Source: DATAZK01 sp965199805 (GTDB taxonomy: Bacteria > Actinomycetota > Actinomycetes > Frankiales > Frankiaceae). From it: DNA of 64,000 nt. The notes below the pieces were generated by a model, which was given only the letters and a program-made list of their open reading frames with translations, did no database searches and was not told the origin of the DNA. A program made the position numbers and the translations under genes. Location: contig CBDATO010000001.1 in the NCBI GenBank assembly GCA_965199805.1, positions 2,170,001 to 2,234,000 on the forward strand, written 5' to 3'. Positions 51,428 to 60,606 of the stretch are shown piece after piece. Within the stretch, counting starts at the first letter, position 1; every line of letters starts with the position of its first letter.

Positions 51428-52135
51428 TCAGGGCTGGTACCGGTAACCCATTCCGGGCTCGGTCAGCAGGTGCCGCGGCTTGGCCGGCTCCGCCTCGAGC
51501 TTGCGGCGCAGCTGCGCCATGTACATCCGCAGATAGCTGCTCGTCGTGTAATCCGGCTGGCCGCGGAGCTCCTCGAGCAGCGCCTTCTGGCTGATGAGCC
51601 GGCCGGGGTGGGTGAGCAGCACCTCCAACAGGTGCCACTCGGTCGGGGTGAGCGTCACCTTCTCCGCGGTGCCGTCCAGGCCGGTGCGCTCGACGGTCTT
51701 GGCGACCAGGTTGATCACGCTGGGCCCGAGCCGCACGGTCGCGCCCGGCTCGTCCGGCACGGCCCGGCGGGTCGCGGCGCGCAGCCGGGCGACCAGCTCG
51801 TTGATGTCGAACGGCTTGGTCACGTAGTCGTCGGCGCCGGCGTCGAGCGCGCTGACCTTGTCGACGCTCTCGGTGCGCCCCGACAGCACGACGATCGGCA
51901 CCCGCGAGTACGTCCGGAAGGCGCGGATCAGGTCCATCCCGTCGAGGTCCGGCAGACCGAGGTCGAGCACCACGAGATCCGGTGCGGCGGCAGCGGCTTC
52001 GTTGAGGGCGGTGGTGCCGTCGGCGGCGGCGACCACGTCGTAACCCCGGGCGGTGAGGTTGAGGGCCAGCGCGCGGCGCAGCTCCGGGTCGTCCTCGACG
52101 ACGAGCACGCGTACGGCCGGCACGGGGCTGCTCAC
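51428..52135 (-). CDS. kdpE: Two-component response regulator KdpE
   Basis: A 235-residue OmpR/PhoB-type regulator. The receiver domain has the acidic pair in VVEDD and phospho-acceptor Asp58 (VLDLGLPD), with the switch Lys in DDYVTKPFD. The C-terminal winged helix (LTPTEWHLLEVLL; GMGYRYQP) binds DNA. It activates the kdp operon when potassium is low. It overlaps kdpD by four bases. The direct repeat at 59604-59623 is its probable target. Confidence 0.95.
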   Translation of the reverse strand: MSSPVPAVRVLVVEDDPELRRALALNLTARGYDVVAAADGTTALNEAAAAAPDLVVLDLGLPDLDGMDLIRAFRTYSRVPIVVLSGRTESVDKVSALDAGADDYVTKPFDINELVARLRAATRRAVPDEPGATVRLGPSVINLVAKTVERTGLDGTAEKVTLTPTEWHLLEVLLTHPGRLISQKALLEELRGQPDYTTSSYLRMYMAQLRRKLEAEPAKPRHLLTEPGMGYRYQP

Positions 52136-54672
52136 TGCGACTCCTTCGCGACCGGCAGGGAGACGACCAGGGTGAGGCCTCCGCCGGGGGTGTCCTCCAT
52201 GGTGAGCCGGCCGCCCATGGCCGCGGTGAAGCCGCGGGCGATGGCGAGGCCCAGCCCGACGCCGGGGGTGTCGCTGGTGGAGTGGTCGTCCTGGCGCTGG
52301 AACGCGCCGAACGCCCGCTCACGCTCGGCCTCGGGGATGCCGGGTCCGCGGTCGCTGATGCGCAGCTCGACGACGTCACCGTGCACGCTCCCGGCGAGCC
52401 GCACGGGCGTACCGGCGGGGGCGTAGCGCAGCGCGTTCTGGACGAGGTTGGCGATGACGCGGTCGAGCAGCCCGGGATCGGCGGACGCCTCGGGCAGGTC
52501 GGCGGGGATGTCGATGTCGACGGCGCCCGGAGCCGCGTCGAGGTGGCTGACGGTGAGCTCGGCGACCTCGTCGAGCCCGAGCGGGCGGGGAAAGACAGAC
52601 AGCACGCCGGCTTCGAGGCGGGAGAGGTCGAGCAGGTTCGTGACCAGCTCGGTCAGCCGGTCGAGCGCGCCGTCGGCACTGGCCAGCAGCTGGTCGCGAT
52701 CGCCGGCTGACCAGTCGACGTCGGAGGAGCGCAGGCTGGTCACGGTCGCCTTGGCGATGGCGAGCGGGCTGCGCAGGTCGTGGCTGACCGCGTTGAGCAG
52801 GGCGGTGCGCATCCGGTCGGCCTCCCGGGCGGGGATGGCGGCGGCAGCGGCCTCGGCGAGCTGGCGCTGCCGGTACGCGACCACGGCCTCGGCGGCGAAG
52901 GCGGCCAGCACCCGCCGGTCCTCGGCCGGAAGCGGACGGCCGCGCAGGACCAGCGACAGGTCGGTGTCGACCGGCACCTCGATGTCGCCCTCGTCCGGAC
53001 GCAGGCAGGGCTCGAGGCCGACGCTCGCCACGCACGTCCAGGTGCCGCGCAGGCCCTCGCTGCTCGCCGGGGCATCGGTCACCCGGCGCAGCAGGCTGAC
53101 CGAGCTCATCCCGAACGTCTCCTGCACCCGCTCCAGCAGCGCCGGCAGTGCCTGCTCCCCGCGCAGCAGGCTCCCGGCCAGCGTGAAGAGCGTCTCGGAC
53201 TCGGCGCTGGAGCGGGCCGCCTCACGGGTACGGCGCGCGGCCAGGTCGACCACCGAGCTGACCAGGCCGGCCACGACGACGTACGCGATCAGCGCGGCCA
53301 CGTCGTTGTAGCTGTGGATGGTGAAGCTGTGCCGCGGCGGCGTGAAGTACCAGTTCAGCAGCAGGGCACTCACCACCGCCGTACCGAGCGCCGGGTAGAC
53401 GCCGCCGATCAGCGCCACGACGACGACCGCGACCAGGTAGAAGAGCGTGTCGGTCGAGAGCGTCGTGTCGCCGCGTAACGCCACCAGGATCGGCGTCATC
53501 GCCAGCAGCAGCACGATCGCGACGGCGGCGCCGATCAGTTGACGCCGCAGCGTGAGCCCGCGCGCCAGCTTGGGCAAGACGCGACCCTTGCCCGCGTATG
53601 CGTGGCCGACCATGTGCACGTCGATCGGCCCGGAGAGCCGGGTGACGGTGGCGCCCACGCCGGCGCCGGTGAGCGCCGCGCGAATCGGGGTGCGGCGGCT
53701 CGCGCCGAGCACGATCTGCGTCGCGTTGTGGGCGCGTGCGAAGTCGAGCAGGGCCCGGGCGACGTCGTCGCCGATGATCGAGTGGAACGTGCCGGACAGC
53801 GACTCGGTGAGCAGCCGCTGGGCGCCGAGCGTGGCGACGCTCCCGCCGCCGAGCCCGTCGCTGCGGGCCACGTGCACCGCGAGCATCTCGCCGCCGGTGG
53901 CTCGCGCGGCGATGCGGGCCCCGCGGCGCAACAGGGCCTCACCCTCGGGCCCACCGGTGAGCGCGACGACGACCCGCTCGCGCGTCTCCCACCGCGAGTC
54001 GATGCCGTGTTCCTCGCGGTAGCGCTGCAGGCCGTCGTCGACGGCGTCGGCCAGCCAGAGCAGCGCCAGCTCGCGCAGGGCGGTGAGGTTGCCGGCGCGG
54101 AAGTAGTTGGCGAGCGCGGCGTCGATCTTCTCCGGCGCGTAGACGTTGCCGTGCGCCATCCGGCGGCGCAGCGCCTCGGGCGTCATGTCGACGAGCTCGA
54201 CCTGCTCCGCGGCGCGTACGACCGCGTCCGGCACCGTCTCGCGCTGCGGCACCCCGGTGATGGCCTCGACGACGTCGTTGACCGACTCCAGGTGCTGGAT
54301 GTTGACGGTGCTGATCACGTCGATGCCGGCCTCGAGCAGCAGCTCGACGTCCTGCCAGCGCTTCTCCCGCGGTGAGCCCGGCACGTTGGTGTGCGCGAGC
54401 TCGTCCACCAGCGCGACCTGCGGCCGACGGGCGAGCACGGCGTCGACGTCGAGCTCGGTGAAGTCGGCGCCCCGGTAGCTGAGGTGCTGTCGAGCGACCA
54501 GCTCGAGGCCTGCCAGCTTCTCCGCCGTACGCGGCCGACCGTGGGTCTCGGCGTACGCGACGACGACGTCGGTGCCCCGCCCGGCGCGGCGGTGCCCCTC
54601 GTCCAGCATCGCCATCGTCTTGCCCACGCCGGGAGCCGCGCCGAGGTACACCCGGAGCCGACCGCGCGCCAT
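52132..54672 (-). CDS. kdpD: Sensor histidine kinase KdpD
   Basis: An 846-residue sensor. The N-terminal KdpD domain has a Walker A (GAAPGVGKT, 11-19), followed by a Usp domain (about 232-360, ending near the membrane part; c-di-AMP binds here in some species). Four transmembrane helices (about 378-475), a GAF-like region, and HisKA with His631 (VSHDLRSPLA) plus HATPase come next. It phosphorylates KdpE in response to potassium limitation. It lies nine bases after kdpC, so the whole kdp set is one operon. Confidence 0.95.
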   Translation of the reverse strand: MARGRLRVYLGAAPGVGKTMAMLDEGHRRAGRGTDVVVAYAETHGRPRTAEKLAGLELVARQHLSYRGADFTELDVDAVLARRPQVALVDELAHTNVPGSPREKRWQDVELLLEAGIDVISTVNIQHLESVNDVVEAITGVPQRETVPDAVVRAAEQVELVDMTPEALRRRMAHGNVYAPEKIDAALANYFRAGNLTALRELALLWLADAVDDGLQRYREEHGIDSRWETRERVVVALTGGPEGEALLRRGARIAARATGGEMLAVHVARSDGLGGGSVATLGAQRLLTESLSGTFHSIIGDDVARALLDFARAHNATQIVLGASRRTPIRAALTGAGVGATVTRLSGPIDVHMVGHAYAGKGRVLPKLARGLTLRRQLIGAAVAIVLLLAMTPILVALRGDTTLSTDTLFYLVAVVVVALIGGVYPALGTAVVSALLLNWYFTPPRHSFTIHSYNDVAALIAYVVVAGLVSSVVDLAARRTREAARSSAESETLFTLAGSLLRGEQALPALLERVQETFGMSSVSLLRRVTDAPASSEGLRGTWTCVASVGLEPCLRPDEGDIEVPVDTDLSLVLRGRPLPAEDRRVLAAFAAEAVVAYRQRQLAEAAAAAIPAREADRMRTALLNAVSHDLRSPLAIAKATVTSLRSSDVDWSAGDRDQLLASADGALDRLTELVTNLLDLSRLEAGVLSVFPRPLGLDEVAELTVSHLDAAPGAVDIDIPADLPEASADPGLLDRVIANLVQNALRYAPAGTPVRLAGSVHGDVVELRISDRGPGIPEAERERAFGAFQRQDDHSTSDTPGVGLGLAIARGFTAAMGGRLTMEDTPGGGLTLVVSLPVAKESQ

Positions 54673-54681
54673 CTGTGCCCC

Positions 54682-55578
54682 CTACCTGCCGGAGTAAGGG
54701 TAAGCGCGGTCCAGAGCGAGGTTGACCTGCAGCACGTTGACCCGCGGCTCACCGAGGAAGCCGAGGTCGCGGCCCTTCTCGTACCGGGCGATCACGGCCT
54801 GCACCTGAGCCGGGGTCACGCCACGCGCCTTGGCGACGCGGTTGACCTGGATGTCGGCGTACGCGGGGCTGATCTCGGGGTCGAGACCGGACCCCGACGC
54901 GGTGACGGCGTCGGCGGGCACGGCCGGGTGGGATGGGGCGTCGCCGCGGATCGGCACGACCTTCCCCTTGGCGTAGTCCGCGCCGAACTTCGCGCATTCC
55001 ACGGTGACGCCCTCGTACGAGGTGAGGAACGGTTTGGTCGGGCACGCCTCGTTGAGGCTGACTGCGCGGACGACCTTGCCCGCGTAGCCCGGCCCCGCGT
55101 AGAAGACCGCGAGTACGGCGCCGACCCCGTCCGGGGTGCAGAAGGGACGCGAGCCGTCCACGCCGTCCAGCTTGCCGATGCCGAGGCTGCGGCTGCACAC
55201 CTGGGTCAGCAGCGACTGCGTGCCGGTGTCCGACGGATCGAGTGGGTCCGGCAGCGTGTCGACGATCGACTCGGGGCCGAGGTTCGACGCGCCGGACGCC
55301 GTCGGGTCGTACCCGTCGCCGGCTGCCGACGGACGCGACTGCAGGTATTGGACAAGCGGGTTGCCGTTCTTGTCCAGGAAGCTCTGGCCGATCAGCGTGG
55401 ACCCGACCACCTGGTCACCCTGCTTGACCAATGAGCCGTCGGCGCGGTGCTTGAGGCCCGGGATCTGGGCCACGGCCGTCACCGCGAAGGTGTAGCCGAC
55501 ACCGAGCACGAGGGTGAGGACGACGAGGAGGCGTAACGCGGCGGCGTGCGGCCGCAGCGAGGACAGGAGGCGTCGCAT
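54682..55578 (-). CDS. kdpC: Potassium-transporting ATPase subunit KdpC
   Basis: A 298-residue protein, longer than the roughly 190 of E. coli KdpC because of an insertion of about 100 residues in the periplasmic part (GDGYDPTASGASNLGPESI...). One N-terminal membrane helix is present, then GSTLIGQSF, a Ser-x-Asn-x-Gly-like region and the C-terminal GFLGEPRVNVLQVNLAL. It stabilises the KdpFABC complex and raises potassium affinity. ATG at 55578, two bases after kdpB. Confidence 0.94.
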   Translation of the reverse strand: MRRLLSSLRPHAAALRLLVVLTLVLGVGYTFAVTAVAQIPGLKHRADGSLVKQGDQVVGSTLIGQSFLDKNGNPLVQYLQSRPSAAGDGYDPTASGASNLGPESIVDTLPDPLDPSDTGTQSLLTQVCSRSLGIGKLDGVDGSRPFCTPDGVGAVLAVFYAGPGYAGKVVRAVSLNEACPTKPFLTSYEGVTVECAKFGADYAKGKVVPIRGDAPSHPAVPADAVTASGSGLDPEISPAYADIQVNRVAKARGVTPAQVQAVIARYEKGRDLGFLGEPRVNVLQVNLALDRAYPYSGR

Positions 55579-55580
55579 GG

Positions 55581-57686
55581 CTACCGGATCCCTGGGACGA
55601 ATTGGACGATCAGGTCGATGATCTTGATGCCGATGAACGGGGCGATCAGGCCGCCGACGCCGTAGATGGCGAGGTTGCGGCGCAGCATCTGGGCGGCGCT
55701 GCTCGGCGTGTAGCGCACCCCGCGCAGCGCCAGCGGGATCAGCGCGATGATGATCAGCGCGTTGAAGATGACGGCCGACAGGATCGCGGACTGCGGCGAG
55801 TGCAGCCGCATGATGTTCAGCCGGTCGAGCCCGCCGTACACCCCGGCGAACATGGCCGGGATGATCGCGAAGTATTTGGCGACGTCGTTCGCGATCGAGA
55901 ACGTGGTCAGCGACCCGCGGGTGATCAGCAGCTGCTTGCCGATCTCGACGATCTCGATGAGCTTCGTCGGATCGCTGTCGAGGTCGACCATGTTGCCGGC
56001 CTCCTTGGCGGCCGACGTGCCCGAGTTCATCGCGACCCCGACGTCGGCGACCGCGAGGGCCGGGGCGTCGTTGGTGCCGTCGCCGGTCATCGCGACGAGC
56101 TTGCCGCCCTCCTGCTCCTTGCGGATCAGGGCCATCTTGTCCTCGGGCTTGGCCTCGGCGAGGAAGTCGTCGACGCCGGCCTCCTCGGCGATGGCGCGGG
56201 CCGTACGCGGGTTGTCGCCCGTGATCATCACGGTGCGGATGCCCATGGCGCGCAGCTCGTCGAAGCGCTCGCGCATGCCGGGCTTGACCACGTCCTTGAG
56301 ATGGATGACCCCGAGTACGCGGGCACTCCCCGAGCCCGCTTCCGCGACGACGAGCGGGGTGCCGCCGACCGTCGCGATGCCGTCGACCACGTCGTTCGTC
56401 TCCGCCGGAACCGTCCCACCGTTTTCGCCGACCCACGCCAACACCGATCCGGCGGCACCTTTGCGGATGGCCCTCCCCGGCGAGGCGTTCGCAGAAAGGT
56501 CGACGCCGCTCATCCGGGTGGAGGCGCTGAACGGGACGAAGCTGGCGTGCTCCAGCCGGCCGCCGGGCCGTTCGGGGACGCCGTACAGCTGCTGGGCGAG
56601 CGTCACGATGCTGCGGCCCTCGGGCGTCTCGTCCGACAGCGACGACAGCTCGGCGGCATCGGCAAGCGTCTTGACGTCTTCACCGCCGACCGGGACGAAC
56701 TCGCTCGCCTGCCGGTTGCCCAGCGTGATGGTGCCGGTCTTGTCGAGCAGCAGTGTGTCGACGTCACCGGCCGCCTCGACTGCGCGACCCGACATGGCGA
56801 GCACGTTGCGCTGCACCAGCCGGTCCATGCCGGCGATGCCGATCGCCGAGAGCAGCGCGCCGATGGTCGTCGGGATGAGACAGACCAGCAGCGAGATGAG
56901 CACGATGCCGGTCACACCGTTGGCGCCGAGGGCGGAGGTGTCGGGGATGCCCGGCTGCTGCGCCTTGGAGACGATCGCGATCGGCTGCAGCGTCGTCACC
57001 GCCAGCAGGAAGACGATGGTCAGCGTCGACAGCAGGATGTTCAGCGCGATCTCGTTGGGCGTCTTCTGCCGGCTGGCGCCCTCGACCAGCGCGATCATGC
57101 GGTCGATGAAGCTCTGCCCGGGCTTCTGGGTGATCTGGACGACCACCCGGTCCGAGAGCACCTTGGTGCCGCCGGTGACACTCGACCGGTCGCCGCCCGA
57201 CTCGCGGATCACCGGCGCGGACTCGCCGGTGATGGCCGACTCGTCCACGGACGCGACGCCCTCGATGACGTCGCCGTCGCCGGGGATGATGTCGCCGGCC
57301 TCGCAGACCACGATGTCGCCCTGGGCGAGCTCGGGGGCCGCCACCAACTCCTCACGGCCAGCGGTCTTGGTTTCGGCGTCGTAACCGAAGAGCCGGCGGG
57401 CCAGGGTGTCGGTCTTGCTCTTGCGCAGCGCGTCGGCCTGCGCCTTGCCGCGGCCCTCGGCCACCGCCTCCGCGAGGTTCGCGAAGACGACAGTGAGCCA
57501 GAGCCAGATGGCGATGAGCACGGAGAAGGTGGTCGGGTTGCGGATCGCGAGGACGGTGGTGAAGACCGAGCCGATCTCGCAGATGAACATGACCGGGTTG
57601 CGGTAGAGCGTGCGCGGATCGAGCTTGCGTACGGCGTCCGGCAGCGATTTGAGCAGCTGCCGGGGATCGAGCAGCGGGGTGGACAT
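55581..57686 (-). CDS. kdpB: Potassium-transporting P-type ATPase subunit KdpB
   Basis: A 701-residue P-type ATPase. The phosphorylated Asp315 lies in DKTGTI. TGES (153-156) is the actuator-domain loop with the inhibitory Ser, and MTGDGTNDAPAL is the hinge. It hydrolyses ATP to drive potassium entry through KdpA. The ATG at 57686 shares its A with the kdpA stop (TGATG). Upstream in-frame starts fall inside kdpA. Confidence 0.97.
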   Translation of the reverse strand: MSTPLLDPRQLLKSLPDAVRKLDPRTLYRNPVMFICEIGSVFTTVLAIRNPTTFSVLIAIWLWLTVVFANLAEAVAEGRGKAQADALRKSKTDTLARRLFGYDAETKTAGREELVAAPELAQGDIVVCEAGDIIPGDGDVIEGVASVDESAITGESAPVIRESGGDRSSVTGGTKVLSDRVVVQITQKPGQSFIDRMIALVEGASRQKTPNEIALNILLSTLTIVFLLAVTTLQPIAIVSKAQQPGIPDTSALGANGVTGIVLISLLVCLIPTTIGALLSAIGIAGMDRLVQRNVLAMSGRAVEAAGDVDTLLLDKTGTITLGNRQASEFVPVGGEDVKTLADAAELSSLSDETPEGRSIVTLAQQLYGVPERPGGRLEHASFVPFSASTRMSGVDLSANASPGRAIRKGAAGSVLAWVGENGGTVPAETNDVVDGIATVGGTPLVVAEAGSGSARVLGVIHLKDVVKPGMRERFDELRAMGIRTVMITGDNPRTARAIAEEAGVDDFLAEAKPEDKMALIRKEQEGGKLVAMTGDGTNDAPALAVADVGVAMNSGTSAAKEAGNMVDLDSDPTKLIEIVEIGKQLLITRGSLTTFSIANDVAKYFAIIPAMFAGVYGGLDRLNIMRLHSPQSAILSAVIFNALIIIALIPLALRGVRYTPSSAAQMLRRNLAIYGVGGLIAPFIGIKIIDLIVQFVPGIR

Positions 57687-59353
57687 CAGTGCAGGCCTTC
57701 CGCGAGCGGTCCGAGTGCCATGGCGGGGAAGTAGGTCAGCGCGACGACGATCACCGTCACGCCGGTGAGCAGGCCGATGAAGAGCGGCTTGTGGGTGGGC
57801 AGCGTGCCGGTCGATGCAGGCACCGGCCGTTGGGCGGCGAGCGAGCCGGCCAGGCCGAGCACGAAGATGATCGGCAGCAGCCGGCCGAGCAGCATGACGA
57901 CGCCGAGGGCGGTGTTCCACCAGGTCGTGTTGACGCTGATGCCGGCGAAGGCGGAGCCGTTGTTGTTGGCCGCCGAGGTGAAGGCGTACAGCACCTCGCT
58001 GAAGCCGTGCGGTCCGGAGTTGAGCATCGCGGCCCGCTCACCGGGCAGCGCCATCGCGAGCCCGGCGCCGACCAGCACCAGCGTCGGGGTCGTCAGCAGG
58101 TAGAGCGACGCGAACTTCACCTCGCGACCGGCAATCTTCTTGCCCAGGTACTCGGGCGTGCGGCCGACCATGAGGCCGGCGAGGAACACCGACAGCACGG
58201 CGAGCACGAGCATCCCGTACAGGCCGGAGCCCGTCCCGCCCGGCGCTACTTCGCCGTACATCATGTTCAGCAACGTCACGCCGCCGCCGAGGCTGGTGTA
58301 CGAGTCGTGGAAGCTGTCGACCGCGCCGGTGGAGGTCGCCGTCGTCGCCGATCCGAAGATCGAGGAGTCGGGGACGCCGAAGCGGGCCTCGGTGCCCTCG
58401 GTGGCCGATCCCACCGCGGTGGGCACCGTGCCGTGGTGCAGGGTCTGCGCGGTGAGGAGCAGCGCCGTGCTCGCCGTGAAGATGATCATCATGACGGCGA
58501 CGATCGCGAGGCCCTGCCGGGTGTCGCCGACGAGCTTGCCGAACGTGCGCGGCAGTGAGATCCCGATCGCGAGGATCAGGTAGATCTGCAGCCAGTTCGT
58601 CCACACCGTCGGGTTCTCGAACGGGTGCGCGGAGTTGGCGCCTGCGAAGCCACCGCCGTTGGTGCCGAGCTCCTTGATCGCCTCCTGGCTGGCCACCGGG
58701 CCGCCGGGGAGCGTCTGGCTCGTGCCGGACAGGCCGGTCACCGAGCGGTAGTGGTGCCAGTTCTCGATGACGCCGGCGCCCAGGAAGACCAGGGCGAAGA
58801 CGAACGCGATCGGCAGCAGGATGCGGATCGTGGCGCGGGTCAGGTCGACCCAGAAGTTGCCCAGCCGGTCGGTGCGGCTGCGGGTGAAGCCGCGCAGCAG
58901 CGCGATCGCCACCGAGATGCCGACCGCGGCCGAGACGAAGTTCTGCACCGTGAGGCCGAAGGCCTGCGCCGCGTACCCGAGCGCGCTCTCGCCCGAGTAG
59001 GACTGCCAATTCGTATTGGTCACGAAGCTGGCGGCTGTGTTGAACGCCTGGTCCGACTTCATCTGCGGCACCGCATACGGATGACCGAACAGCCCGTTGT
59101 GCTGCAGCCGCAGGAACGCGTAGAGGAACAACACCGAGACGACGGAGAAGGCCAGGACACTGCGCAGGTACGCGCCCCAGGTCTGCTCGGCCGCCGGGTC
59201 GACGCGCACGATCCGGTAGATCGCGCGCTCGGGGGCGAGGTGTTGCTCGCTGGTGAAGACCCGGGCCATGTAGTCGCCCAGCGGGCGGTAGGTCGCCGCG
59301 AGGGCGAGGGCCAGCGTGACGAAGAAGATCACGCCGGCGGTGGTGCTCGTCAT
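57686..59353 (-). CDS. kdpA: Potassium-transporting ATPase subunit KdpA
   Basis: A 555-residue membrane channel-like subunit with four selectivity-filter repeats, for example FVTNTNWQSYSGE, KELGTNGGGFAGANSAHPF and TSAANNNGSAF. It binds and conducts potassium. The start overlaps the kdpF stop (TGATG). Confidence 0.97.
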   Translation of the reverse strand: MTSTTAGVIFFVTLALALAATYRPLGDYMARVFTSEQHLAPERAIYRIVRVDPAAEQTWGAYLRSVLAFSVVSVLFLYAFLRLQHNGLFGHPYAVPQMKSDQAFNTAASFVTNTNWQSYSGESALGYAAQAFGLTVQNFVSAAVGISVAIALLRGFTRSRTDRLGNFWVDLTRATIRILLPIAFVFALVFLGAGVIENWHHYRSVTGLSGTSQTLPGGPVASQEAIKELGTNGGGFAGANSAHPFENPTVWTNWLQIYLILAIGISLPRTFGKLVGDTRQGLAIVAVMMIIFTASTALLLTAQTLHHGTVPTAVGSATEGTEARFGVPDSSIFGSATTATSTGAVDSFHDSYTSLGGGVTLLNMMYGEVAPGGTGSGLYGMLVLAVLSVFLAGLMVGRTPEYLGKKIAGREVKFASLYLLTTPTLVLVGAGLAMALPGERAAMLNSGPHGFSEVLYAFTSAANNNGSAFAGISVNTTWWNTALGVVMLLGRLLPIIFVLGLAGSLAAQRPVPASTGTLPTHKPLFIGLLTGVTVIVVALTYFPAMALGPLAEGLH

Positions 59354-59442
59354 CAGAAGCGCTCCGGGAAGAGCAGCGCGATGACGAGGTAGACCACGAG
59401 TCCGGCGGCGAGCACCAACCCGACGATGTTCTCGGCGGTCAC
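59353..59442 (-). CDS. kdpF: Potassium-transporting ATPase small subunit KdpF
   Basis: A 29-residue single-helix protein from a GTG at 59442 (TAENIVGLVLAAGLVVYLV, ending ALLFPERF), the usual length and C-terminus of KdpF. It stabilises KdpFABC in the membrane. Its GTG overlaps the stop of an upstream 27-codon gene (GTGA), and its stop overlaps kdpA. Confidence 0.9.
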   Translation of the reverse strand: MTAENIVGLVLAAGLVVYLVIALLFPERF

Positions 59443-59522
59443 AGCTTCTCCACCGCGCGAACGATGAGACCCAGCACGGCGAAGACCGCGATGGTCAGCA
59501 GAACGAACAGGACGTCTTCCAC
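59439..59522 (-). CDS. 27-residue membrane peptide leading the kdp operon
   Basis: A GTG-initiated small gene, usually missed by annotation. One hydrophobic helix (DVLFVLLTIAVFAVLGLIV) is followed by a basic end (RAVEKL). It is coupled to kdpF by a 4-base overlap. From memory, similar short peptides precede kdpF in other actinomycetes. A role in KdpFABC assembly or regulation is plausible but unproven. Confidence 0.75.
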   Translation of the reverse strand: MEDVLFVLLTIAVFAVLGLIVRAVEKL

Positions 59523-59603
59523 ATCGGGCAGCCAATCCCCGCGAACGGCCGGATGGACCGGTGCTGACGTCGCCCTCACGCCCGCTCACGAAGCCGCAAC
59601 GAC

Positions 59604-59623
59604 TTCCTGACGCGTTCCTGACG
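59604..59623 (-). promoter_or_regulatory. KdpE-like direct repeat upstream of the kdp operon
   Basis: TTCCTGACG occurs at 59604-59612 and again at 59615-59623, an 11-bp period (read on the minus strand as CGTCAGGAA twice). OmpR/PhoB-family dimers bind direct repeats with this spacing. It ends about 82 bases before the first gene of the operon. Confidence 0.7.
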
Positions 59624-59783
59624 GCGTCGCTTTTGCCGACAGGAAGGGGGGCCTCGGATCGGCTCCGGAGAATGTGTCGGTTCCGAGACATTTGCCGTGT
59701 CGCGGGGCGATCCGGCGGCGCGCCGGGACACCATTTGCCTAGCGCACCGCCGACCGGTGCTCGACCCCGAAGGACAGGCCAGC

Positions 59784-60176
59784 ATGCCGAGCCGCGCCCG
59801 ATCGACGTTCGCCGCAGCTGCCCTGGTAGCCGGACTCTCGGCGTGCGCCACCTCGACCAGTCAGGTCGTGGGGGCCGGCGGCGGGCCGGCGCCGACCACG
59901 AGGCCGGCCGCGACGGCCGCTGCGACACCGGTGGGCTGCCCGCTCATCGCGGGGCTGCCCCACAGCGAGAACGGCATCTTCCAGCTGACCGCGTACGGCA
60001 CCGACTGCGCCACCGCGACGACGCTCGGCAGGCAGGCGCTGCAGATCCACCAGGGCAAGCCGTTCGCGTCCGGCGGCTTCACCTGCACCAGCAGGTACGA
60101 CACCCGCGGCTACCCGGCCTACCAGTACACGTGCACGGCCGGCACACAGCGCGTGACGTTCTCGTACAGCCGCTGA
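59784..60176 (+). CDS. Small secreted lipoprotein of unknown function
   Basis: A 130-residue protein with a lipoprotein signal (AAAALVAGLSAC, lipidated Cys21), an Ala/Pro/Thr linker, then a domain of about 85 residues with four cysteines (VGCPLIAGLPHSENG; TDCATATTLGRQ; FTCTSRYDTRG; YTCTAGTQRVTF). They probably form two disulfides outside the cell. AGGACAGG precedes the ATG. It is divergent from the kdp operon. The family was not recognised. Confidence 0.7.
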   Translation: MPSRARSTFAAAALVAGLSACATSTSQVVGAGGGPAPTTRPAATAAATPVGCPLIAGLPHSENGIFQLTAYGTDCATATTLGRQALQIHQGKPFASGGFTCTSRYDTRGYPAYQYTCTAGTQRVTFSYSR

Positions 60177-60200
60177 CCTGGCTGATCTGACCCTGGCCGC

Positions 60201-60536
60201 TCAGCTCGAGCGCGGACCCCAGATGATCACGCCGGCGCCGACCAGCGCGATCGCCGCCCCGATCAGGTCGGTGCGGGTCGGGCGGAAGCCGTCGGCGACG
60301 GCGGCCCACGCGAGCGAGCCGGCGATGAAAACGCCGCCGTACGCCGCCAGCACCCGCCCGAACTGCGCGTCGGGCTGCAGGGCCGCCACGAACCCGTACG
60401 CCATCAGGGCCAGCGACCCGCCGGCCGCCCACATCCAGCCGCGGTGGTCGCGGACGCCCTGCCAGATCAGCCAGGCGCCGCCGATCTCGAGGATCGCAGC
60501 CGCCACGAAGAGCAGCGCCGAGCGCAGGACCGTCAT
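60201..60536 (-). CDS. YnfA/UPF0060 family small membrane protein
   Basis: A 111-residue protein with four membrane helices. The pattern AAAILEIGGAWLIWQGVRD, GGVFIAGSLAWAAVADGFRPTRTDLIGAAI is diagnostic of UPF0060, a small-multidrug-resistance-like family. Some members pump toxic cations. The ATG follows a TAGCCT box at six bases. It is convergent with the small lipoprotein gene. Confidence 0.92.
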   Translation of the reverse strand: MTVLRSALLFVAAAILEIGGAWLIWQGVRDHRGWMWAAGGSLALMAYGFVAALQPDAQFGRVLAAYGGVFIAGSLAWAAVADGFRPTRTDLIGAAIALVGAGVIIWGPRSS

Positions 60537-60542
60537 GCGGTC

Positions 60543-60548
60543 AGGCTA
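60543..60548 (-). promoter_or_regulatory. Putative -10 box, leaderless (YnfA-like gene)
   Basis: TAGCCT on the minus strand, six bases before the ATG at 60536. Confidence 0.5.
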
Positions 60549-60606
60549 GAGACGCGCCGTACAAACGATCGGGTGTAGGCGGGGGGTCGGTGTGGGTTTC
60601 GTCGAC

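Noticed and set aside
55602..57734. 710-codon plus-strand frame opposite kdpB
   Set aside because: Shadow of kdpB, with Arg/Asp/His-rich composition and no recognisable domain.
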